From positions 1 to 56,860 of the forward strand of contig CAZOPT010000002.1 of assembly GCA_964582055.1 (NCBI GenBank): 56,860 nucleotides of DNA, read 5' to 3'. A program made the position numbers and the translations under genes. Positions 35,421 to 42,004 of the stretch are shown piece after piece (the stretch's first letter is position 1; each line of letters begins with the position of its first letter). Below the pieces are notes generated by a model. That model searched no databases, had not been told where the DNA came from, and saw only the letters and a program-made list of their open reading frames with translations. The stretch is from JBKSMP01 sp964582055 (GTDB taxonomy: Bacteria > Verrucomicrobiota > Verrucomicrobiia > Opitutales > UBA9783).

Positions 35421-35440
35421 GCCACCTTTTGCAAGGTGGC
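35421..35440 (+). terminator. hairpin after asd, terminator-like
   Basis: Perfect eight-base stem GCCACCTT and AAGGTGGC with a four-base loop, 19 bases after the asd stop. It lacks a real T-tract on either strand, so it may be a weak terminator or an mRNA-stabilising structure. Confidence 0.5.
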
Positions 35441-35537
35441 TTAATGATCTGTGATTTCTTTAGCTATGTTTTTTATGATTAAGTATGAAATTTTTGACAA
35501 GTGATAAAAATGTCCTAAAAATTTTTTTATAGGTGAA

Positions 35538-35897
35538 TTATTCAAGGTCATTTTTTGTCTGAATTTCAGAAGGCAAAGCATTTTCCTCTGTTGTTGTCCC
35601 AATAGCACTTTGTGTACTCAAGGCACTTACAGTTTTATTGACTGTATTGTCGTCTTTTCCTATTTCCTCTTTGCGAGGAGCATTTTCTGAAATCACGATT
35701 TGATTAAGATTTATTCCACTGGCAACCACAATGTCAGTCGATGTCTGTGCCGTTTTTGCAAGATCAGTCGTTGGGTTTTGTAACGGCGATTGCCTTTCTG
35801 TCTTTTCGATTTCTTCAGTTTGTCTTAATTCATTTTGAATAGTTTCTTCGCTATAATTGTTTTGTGTTACACCAATGCTATTAATAGATCCAGGCAT
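35538..35897 (-). CDS. small polar protein of unknown function, candidate secreted protein
   Basis: 119 residues, rich in Thr, Asn, Gln, Ser and Glu, with no hydrophobic segment and no domain I recognise. A perfect AAGGAGG five bases before the ATG makes it a convincing gene. Composition and the absence of a classical signal are compatible with a type III effector or substrate, and the secretion genes are 1-3 kb away, but this is inference only. It stands alone between convergent asd and the divergent LysM lipoprotein gene. Confidence 0.6.
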   Translation of the reverse strand: MPGSINSIGVTQNNYSEETIQNELRQTEEIEKTERQSPLQNPTTDLAKTAQTSTDIVVASGINLNQIVISENAPRKEEIGKDDNTVNKTVSALSTQSAIGTTTEENALPSEIQTKNDLE

Positions 35898-36069
35898 AAT
35901 TCCTCCTTTTTTATTATTGTAATATCGGACATTTTTTAAAAAAGTTTAGTTTTTTATGAAATTTAATAAAATAATCTTGAGCAAAGTACTTACTTGTATA
36001 ATTTGAAGTTTTAATATTGAAATAGATTTTTCTTGCGCTTTAGAAGGAATTTTGAGATCTTAATAAAAG

Positions 36070-36780
36070 ATGGTGCGTTGGTTATGGCTAATTTGTTTAA
36101 GTTTTTTGCTCAGTGGATGCAAAAATGATAAAAATGTTGTAGCAGAATTAGAAGAGTCATTGTACCAAAAAGGACAGCAATGTTTAAAAGAAAATAGAGC
36201 TGAAGAAGCCTTTAAGTTGTTTAATCGCTTGCTCACTCAGCGCAAGGATTTTAGTCCCAATACTCATTTTGAATTGGGGCAATTGTATTTAAGTATACAG
36301 AAAGATCCTGTTTTTGCAATTTACCACTTTCGACAATATTTAATACAAGAGCCAGAAGGAAAACGTGTGCATTTAGTGTTGCAGATGATTGAAACTGCTA
36401 AAAAAGAATTTGCACGTACTTTGCCTTTGAATGATCGTTATAGTGAGTCACCGGAATATTTAAATTTAATCGAAGTTTTAAAGCAAGTTCGAGCAGAAAA
36501 TAGTCGTTTGAAAACAGAATTATTACGTTTACGAACTTCACAAACAAAGGCTGTTGCCATTACAGGTGAGACCGTTGCTCCGATTGCTCCAACTTCTTCT
36601 TTTACCGAAGAACGTATTTATACCGTCCAAAATGAAGATTCGTTATCTAAAATCAGCTTAAAAATGTATGGTAGTGCTGTTAAATGGAATATCATCTTTG
36701 AAGCTAATCGTGATGTTCTGCCTTCTGCTAATAGTTTAAAAATCGGCATGAAATTGCGTATTCCTCCTTTGAAAAAATGA
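36070..36780 (+). CDS. LysM-domain lipoprotein with helical repeats
   Basis: 236 residues. MVRWLWLICLSFLLSGC is a lipoprotein signal with the lipidated Cys at 17. Residues about 25-110 look like tetratricopeptide repeats (KENRAEEAFKLFNRLL, NTHFELGQLYLSIQKDPVFA), followed by a short coiled segment and a C-terminal LysM domain (YTVQNEDSLSKISLKMYGSAVKWNIIFEANRD) that binds peptidoglycan. It probably tethers outer membrane and cell wall. The end overlaps ruvC as ATGA. Confidence 0.85.
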   Translation: MVRWLWLICLSFLLSGCKNDKNVVAELEESLYQKGQQCLKENRAEEAFKLFNRLLTQRKDFSPNTHFELGQLYLSIQKDPVFAIYHFRQYLIQEPEGKRVHLVLQMIETAKKEFARTLPLNDRYSESPEYLNLIEVLKQVRAENSRLKTELLRLRTSQTKAVAITGETVAPIAPTSSFTEERIYTVQNEDSLSKISLKMYGSAVKWNIIFEANRDVLPSANSLKIGMKLRIPPLKK

Positions 36781-37346
36781 ATAGTCGGCGAAACTTGTGG
36801 ACGAAACACCTAAAAGAAAGGTCGCATTTCGTTAAAACGCCCATTTTAAAAAATGCAAATTTTGAGGGTGTTGTGTTGGGGATTGATCCTAGTTTGCGTG
36901 GTTCAGGGTTTGCTGTTGTGGAGGCTCAACAGGGGCACTTTAAACTGTTAGATTCTTTGACTTTAAAGCTGAGTCCTAAATTAGATTTTGTGCAATGCTT
37001 GGGGGAGCTATTTCTTACAACTCAGCGCTTTTTAGAAACATTTGCGATAAAAGCGGTCAGTGTTGAAAGTACGATTTATGTTCAAAATTCTAAAACAGTT
37101 CATGTTTTAGGGTCTGCACGTGGAGCTTGTTTAGCTGCAGTTGCTTTAAAAAATTTGCCTGTTAAGGAGTTTCCGCCATTGCGAATTAAGAAGTCTATTG
37201 TTGGTGTAGGACAAGCTACCAAAGAACAAGTTGGGAAGATGTTAATTCAATTGTTGCAACTTCCGGCTTGTTTACCACTGGATGAATCTGATGCTGCCGC
37301 AACAGCTTTGTGTTATTTTTTCTCACTTAAAAGCTTGATTCATTAA
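36777..37346 (+). CDS. ruvC: Holliday junction endonuclease RuvC
   Basis: Resolves Holliday junctions together with RuvAB. 189 residues, about 20-30 more than usual because of a basic N-terminal extension (about 1-30). The catalytic acids are visible in GIDPSLRGSGFAVVE, SVESTIYVQNSKT and LPLDESDAAATALCYFF. The ATG overlaps the stop of the lipoprotein gene, which supports the long form, but an internal start cannot be excluded. ruvA and ruvB are not in the window. Confidence 0.92.
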   Translation: MNSRRNLWTKHLKERSHFVKTPILKNANFEGVVLGIDPSLRGSGFAVVEAQQGHFKLLDSLTLKLSPKLDFVQCLGELFLTTQRFLETFAIKAVSVESTIYVQNSKTVHVLGSARGACLAAVALKNLPVKEFPPLRIKKSIVGVGQATKEQVGKMLIQLLQLPACLPLDESDAAATALCYFFSLKSLIH

Positions 37347-37374
37347 TCGTTTTGTTTTTCTAATTAAAAATGGG

Positions 37375-37451
37375 CGGGATGTAGCTCAGCCTGGTAGAGC
37401 GCTACGTTCGGGACGTAGGTGTCGCTGGTTCGAATCCAGTCATCCCGACCA
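37375..37451 (+). tRNA. tRNA-Pro (anticodon CGG)
   Basis: Acceptor CGGGATG with CATCCCG, anticodon stem CTACG/CGTAG around TTCGGGA, T-arm GGTTCGAATCC, discriminator A and encoded CCA. Confidence 0.95.
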
Positions 37452-37542
37452 GTATTATGATCGCTTTGGATAAAGAGTTTTTAGCAAGCAATTCCATTTT
37501 TTTATCCGCGTTTTATTAAATGTAAGATCTGCTAAAATTTAA

Positions 37543-37571
37543 TTGAAGTGTTTTAGGTTTTTATCGATAAT
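37543..37571 (+). promoter_or_regulatory. leaderless-type promoter of mrdA
   Basis: TTGAAG (37543-37548), a 17-base spacer, GATAAT (37566-37571), then six bases to the ATG at 37578. No Shine-Dalgarno is present. Confidence 0.55.
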
Positions 37572-37577
37572 AAATGC

Positions 37578-39389
37578 ATGGTTCGTTTTGACACATATCG
37601 TTCCAACTTAGGACGAATTCGCTTTTTGCAAGTAGTGATTACATTGTTATTTTGCATATTAGCGGGAACGATATTTTGCCGTCAATATTTGGAATTTGTT
37701 ACCTATAACCGTTTAAATGAAAAACAATGTTTGCGTAGGATTTTGTATCCAGGAATTCGTGGGGTTATTACCGATAGGAACGGAAAGGTTTTAGCGACCC
37801 ATCGTGATTCTTATTGTTTGTATGTCGACTTAAATTTTTTCAAGAATAAGGCAGAAGTCTTTTTCAAAAAGAACGTAGAAACAGCTGCACGACAGGAACA
37901 ATTATGGGCCTTAGTTCATGATGCTTTATTGCCTTATGCTCAAAAAATAGGGCCTATTCCGTTTCATATTTCAAAAAAATCTTTATTGCAACATTATCAA
38001 CAGAATATTTTGCTTCCATTGGCTCTAGCAAAAGATCTTTCAAAAGATTTATATGCACAGTTATTGAATTTATTGCCGATAAATGGCCCTTTTCAGGTGG
38101 CTATTGAAAAAGTGCGTTATTATCCTTATGGTCGTACAGCTTGCCATGTGCTTGGTTATGTAGCACGTTCACCGGAACTCAAATCCGACAATATTCCCGG
38201 AAATGATTTGCGAACATTTTTTCTTCCCAAAGAAAAAGGTCGAACAGGTATAGAAGCCTTTTATGATGAGGAACTCAGTGGCTATAATGGAGGTGATATT
38301 TGGCGTGTGACCCCTTCAGGACGAGAACAAAAACGCATTTTATCCATTCCCAGCGTTAATGGAAATCCAGTTCAAGTTTCTTTAGATATTGATTTACAAA
38401 AAATTTGTGAATGTGCACTTGAGGGCTATAAAGGATCGATTTCTATTGTAGACGTTAAGTCTGGAGATGTATTAGCGATGGTAAGTAAACCAGATTTCGA
38501 TTTAAATGAATTAACTCCTTTTATAACGAAAAAACTTTTTAATGAAATTACTGAGAGTGGAGCGTGGCTAAATCGGGCTATTCAAGGCTTGTATCCACCA
38601 GGTTCTACATTTAAATTGGTGTCGTTAAGCGCACTTTTACGTGCTCATTTAATCAATGAACATTCAACCGTTTATTGTGAAGGAGTTTATCGTATTGGCA
38701 ATCGATTTTTCAAATGTCATCAACATAGAGGGCATGGATTATTAAATACCATTGAAGCCATCCAAAAGAGTTGCAATCCCTTTATGTTTAAGTTTGGTTT
38801 GCAGTTAGGTCCTACCCTTTTACATCGCGAAGCTTGTTTTTATTATCTAAATGTTCCAACAGGTATTGATTTACCTTATGAAACTGATCGTTTATTGGTA
38901 CCTTCTCCAGAATGGAAGAAAAATCGTATTGGAGAAACTTGGTCGGATGGCGATACGGCTAATATGCTTATTGGCCAGGGATATTTGCTAGAAACTCCTT
39001 TTAAGATGGCCTGTTTTATAGCAGCTCTTGCAAGTAATAAAAATGTTTTTGTACCTCATTTGGTAAGACCTAAAACATGGACTGCTGAAATGGCTTTGCC
39101 TGTACCTGCTTGGAATACACTTATTCAAGGTATGCAAAAGGTTGGGGAAGGTTATTTCCCAAACCTTTCTACAGCCATTAAAACGGGAACCGCTCAAATC
39201 AAAATTGCCGGCAAAAATCAATATACACATATCGGTTGGCTTGTCGGCTTTGCTCCCGTAAAAAATCCACAAATCGCTTTTTGTGTCGAAATTGAACAAG
39301 ACGGTTTTGGCAATAACTTTTGGGGTGGAAAAACCTGTTCTCCTATCGCAAAAAGCTTTTTAAACTATTATTTTGGGAAGTCGCGATAA
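37578..39389 (+). CDS. mrdA: penicillin-binding protein 2 (elongasome transpeptidase)
   Basis: Peptidoglycan transpeptidase of 603 residues for lateral wall synthesis. One N-terminal membrane segment (about 15-35) is followed by the dimerisation region with RRILYPGIRGVITDRNGKVLA, typical of class B PBPs. The transpeptidase motifs are SxxK in PPGSTFKLVS, SxN in KSCNPFMFKFG and KTG in AIKTGTAQI. SYCLYVDL and the DxxxTG-type FLPKEKGRTGIEAFYDEEL separate PBP2 from PBP3. No rodA or mre genes are adjacent. Confidence 0.93.
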   Translation: MVRFDTYRSNLGRIRFLQVVITLLFCILAGTIFCRQYLEFVTYNRLNEKQCLRRILYPGIRGVITDRNGKVLATHRDSYCLYVDLNFFKNKAEVFFKKNVETAARQEQLWALVHDALLPYAQKIGPIPFHISKKSLLQHYQQNILLPLALAKDLSKDLYAQLLNLLPINGPFQVAIEKVRYYPYGRTACHVLGYVARSPELKSDNIPGNDLRTFFLPKEKGRTGIEAFYDEELSGYNGGDIWRVTPSGREQKRILSIPSVNGNPVQVSLDIDLQKICECALEGYKGSISIVDVKSGDVLAMVSKPDFDLNELTPFITKKLFNEITESGAWLNRAIQGLYPPGSTFKLVSLSALLRAHLINEHSTVYCEGVYRIGNRFFKCHQHRGHGLLNTIEAIQKSCNPFMFKFGLQLGPTLLHREACFYYLNVPTGIDLPYETDRLLVPSPEWKKNRIGETWSDGDTANMLIGQGYLLETPFKMACFIAALASNKNVFVPHLVRPKTWTAEMALPVPAWNTLIQGMQKVGEGYFPNLSTAIKTGTAQIKIAGKNQYTHIGWLVGFAPVKNPQIAFCVEIEQDGFGNNFWGGKTCSPIAKSFLNYYFGKSR

Positions 39390-39398
39390 GAAATATGT

Positions 39399-40685
39399 TT
39401 AATGTTGAATAAATTTTTCAAGCAGATTTTGTTCAACATTTTCAGATTTTACTGCCAATAAATGAGTTTTTTGTTCTTGTAAATCTTGCGTAGTAAAGGT
39501 CCCATGGTCACCTTGTAGAATAATTATAGCTTTTGGATCCTTCGAAATTATTTGTTTTAGACATTTAAGAAGTTTTTTATTGAGCCCTTCTAATTGTATT
39601 TTGTACAAAGTGCGATAATTTTCTGTTGAATATGCATTTTCACCAACTTCATTTTCACCCCAAACAATGCTTTTTTGATCATCATTGAAATAGTTATTTA
39701 CATCTCTAACAAAAGGTGCATGAGGTGAATCAATGTGAATATAAAAGAAGGAATGTTTAAAATTGTTAGGAAGATTTTCTAAAAAATAAAAATTGTTTTC
39801 TTGATGTTCGTAAAGTTTTTTATTTAATTTGGTTTCAAGTAATTTCGAAATATATTTGTTTTGTTTAAGGCAATAATAACTAAGTTGTAGCGTTGATAAA
39901 GTTGTCCTTGAGCCTATTGTTTCCATATTTAATTTATGTAAAAAAGGAAACCTTGATTGCATCCCATAAATTTTATATCCTTTCTTTTTCAATATATCAA
40001 AAAGTTGATTGTCTTTTAGACAGTAATGTAGTGTGAGTGAATTTTCTTTTGTTACATCAAAGCTATTAAAGTTGGCGTAATAATTGAGTGCTTTTAGTGT
40101 AGGAAAATTGTTTACTTCATTATACTTCAACTGATTATCAAGCATTTTGAAACCTAAAGTTTTCAATTGATCATAAAAAGACGTGTTATCAAAATGGTAA
40201 TAATTTTTCAGTGTATCTAAACTTGCATAAGCGTCACAAATAATCCAATAAATGTTTTCATTGGAGAAAATAATATCAGAAGTAGGAAGTTTTAATAATT
40301 GCATTGCTTTAGTTTTAGCTCCAATATCTCTTTGGACTATTTGAGTAAGGTTAAGCATTATTATTAGGGTACATAACAAATACAGGAGTTTTTGAGGCAG
40401 TTTTTTTATAATGAAGTAGGATGTACTTAGTGTTAGTAATTTGAGAATGAATTCTATATAAAGATTAGTATTAAAAGAAGGTAAAAAAATTACCATCCAC
40501 AAACTATTTATAAATGCATATCCCAACTTATGCAAACATACATTTATAAAGAGTAAGTATCCTAAAAGGATACATAAACTTTCGTAGCTTTCGGCAAAGA
40601 AACCATGATTTTGGTTATAGTGATAACAGATGAAAACAAAGGGAAATAAAGAATTAAGTAAAGTGTATTTTAAGATATTTTTCAT
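39399..40685 (-). CDS. membrane protein with alkaline-phosphatase/sulfatase-fold domain
   Basis: About 428 residues. Five or so hydrophobic segments (1 to about 125) anchor a soluble domain of the alkaline phosphatase superfamily. WIICDAYASLDT supplies the first metal Asp, a threonine in NNFPTLKAL is the candidate nucleophile, and LQGDHGTFT the later metal Asp-His. The layout recalls phosphoethanolamine and glycerophosphate transferases of the cell surface. The ATG at 40685 overlaps the cytidylyltransferase stop as ATGA, so it belongs to the same operon. It may transfer or trim a phosphoryl or phosphoramidate group on a surface sugar; this is inference. Confidence 0.7.
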   Translation of the reverse strand: MKNILKYTLLNSLFPFVFICYHYNQNHGFFAESYESLCILLGYLLFINVCLHKLGYAFINSLWMVIFLPSFNTNLYIEFILKLLTLSTSYFIIKKLPQKLLYLLCTLIIMLNLTQIVQRDIGAKTKAMQLLKLPTSDIIFSNENIYWIICDAYASLDTLKNYYHFDNTSFYDQLKTLGFKMLDNQLKYNEVNNFPTLKALNYYANFNSFDVTKENSLTLHYCLKDNQLFDILKKKGYKIYGMQSRFPFLHKLNMETIGSRTTLSTLQLSYYCLKQNKYISKLLETKLNKKLYEHQENNFYFLENLPNNFKHSFFYIHIDSPHAPFVRDVNNYFNDDQKSIVWGENEVGENAYSTENYRTLYKIQLEGLNKKLLKCLKQIISKDPKAIIILQGDHGTFTTQDLQEQKTHLLAVKSENVEQNLLEKFIQH

Positions 40686-41419
40686 AGCCATGAGATCGTT
40701 AAGTTTAAGTCTGCAGTTGTATCAAATTCAGCCCATTGATTATGAATAGGAACTCCAAAAATTGGAAATTTTTTGTCAATGAGATATTGTAAAAAATCCG
40801 TCATGTAAGCATTTTTATAATTTGTAATTTGTTGAGAAAAGTTTTTATAAGCTTGTTTGAATGTTTTTGTAGTTGTTGCAGAAATTTTAAGTAAACCAAT
40901 ATACTGGCCTTGGATTTCTGTTAAACTTTTTGGTTTTTTGCCTAATTCAAAAATTTGGTGTGTTTCCTGGTCCCAACGAAAAGTTTCAGCATCTTCAAGT
41001 GGATTTTCCATTCGATTGGTCCAATAATTTTTCCAATCGGTATCTGTAACGACGTTATAAGGATGTTTTGCTTCAAGCAATGCTTTTAAAACAGAAGGGT
41101 GATAAATGATATCTCCATAACTGATGATCCAATTTACAGATTCATCCATGAAATCATTTGCACAAAAAAGGCTATAGACCATATTGGTCGTTGCATAGAA
41201 TTCATTATAAATTATGGGAAAATTTTTAGGTAAGGCTTCATGCCGATAACCACCAATAAGCACAATGTCATTCAGTCCTAATTCTTTAAAGACATCAAGT
41301 TGATACTGAAGTAGTGGTTTACCTTTATAAGGAACAAGACATTTGGGTCGATTTTCAGTATAAGGGCGTAGACGTTTGCCTTCTCCTGCACATAAAATAA
41401 ATACTCTAGTGTTTTGCAT
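40682..41419 (-). CDS. CTP-type nucleotidyltransferase, likely phosphoglutamine cytidylyltransferase (Cj1416-like)
   Basis: 245 residues of the sugar-phosphate/choline-phosphate nucleotidyltransferase fold. The nucleotide motif ILCAGEGKRLRPYTENRPKC is intact, IISYGDIIYHP carries a metal Asp, and NVVTDTDWKNYW follows the LicC-like pattern. On its own it could be a choline- or sugar-phosphate cytidylyltransferase. Between a Cj1417-like hydrolase and downstream of a Cj1418-like kinase, the best reading is the enzyme that joins glutamine phosphate to CMP. It overlaps the hydrolase gene by 14 bases. Confidence 0.68.
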   Translation of the reverse strand: MQNTRVFILCAGEGKRLRPYTENRPKCLVPYKGKPLLQYQLDVFKELGLNDIVLIGGYRHEALPKNFPIIYNEFYATTNMVYSLFCANDFMDESVNWIISYGDIIYHPSVLKALLEAKHPYNVVTDTDWKNYWTNRMENPLEDAETFRWDQETHQIFELGKKPKSLTEIQGQYIGLLKISATTTKTFKQAYKNFSQQITNYKNAYMTDFLQYLIDKKFPIFGVPIHNQWAEFDTTADLNLTISWL

Positions 41420-42002
41420 AAAAATTTTCTAAAAACTTATTAAACCAGTTCAAAAAAGGTGGTCGTTCTGGATGCCACATAAAGGTTACAATCGGTAATT
41501 CTTTATGATACATTGCTTCACAATGTCCATCTTTATCTTCGGCGAAAGAAATAAAACCTTTAGGAACTTTATTGAGTGTAAAATTGTGGTATGAATTTGT
41601 TAACATCGTTCCAGTTGGGATATCATAAGGATTGCTTGTAATGGTTATAGGATGGTTTACTGCAACATTATTTTCTATTTTTATTAAAGTTGAGCTCCAA
41701 TATTGCCCTATAAATTGCATGCCATGACAAATACCTAATAAAGGTAATTTTTTTTGAATGCAATAATCTATACAAGCAGTTTCACACATAGATCGTGTTT
41801 CATGGTCATTACCTCCACTAAGAAGAATGCCATCTAATTGTAAATTTTTTATGAAAGTTTGTGGCATATTTACGTTTGGAATGGGGATGCACAAACAATT
41901 ACTTTCATTTAATAATTTGCTCCATCGTTGATCTAACGTATCACGTATTTCATTGTAAACTTTAATGCATTCTACTCGTTGTGTAATTCCTATTTTTAAC
42001 AT
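41406..42002 (-). CDS. class I amidotransferase-like hydrolase, likely gamma-glutamyl-CDP-amidate hydrolase (Cj1417-like)
   Basis: 198-199 residues. The catalytic triad of the glutamine amidotransferase/peptidase C26 fold is complete: Cys in LLGICHGMQFIG and His-Glu in MWHPERP; ILLSGGNDHE is the oxyanion region. The N-terminal GITQRVE and total length match my recollection of Cj1417, which cleaves CDP-glutamine to cytidine diphosphoramidate and glutamate. I chose the ATG at 42002, two bases after the kinase stop, because it starts directly with MLKIGITQR; a start at 42038 would add 12 unrelated residues. A generic gamma-glutamyl hydrolase is the alternative. Confidence 0.68.
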   Translation of the reverse strand: MLKIGITQRVECIKVYNEIRDTLDQRWSKLLNESNCLCIPIPNVNMPQTFIKNLQLDGILLSGGNDHETRSMCETACIDYCIQKKLPLLGICHGMQFIGQYWSSTLIKIENNVAVNHPITITSNPYDIPTGTMLTNSYHNFTLNKVPKGFISFAEDKDGHCEAMYHKELPIVTFMWHPERPPFLNWFNKFLENFYAKH

Positions 42003-42004
42003 AA

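Noticed and set aside
35421..35440. The asd hairpin as a riboswitch or full terminator
   Set aside because: It lies downstream of the gene and lacks a T-tract; listed only as a terminator-like hairpin.
40682..41419. Reading the nucleotidyltransferase as LicC choline-phosphate cytidylyltransferase
   Set aside because: No choline kinase, choline transporter or LicD gene is present, and the adjacent genes fit the phosphoglutamine route; kept only as an alternative.
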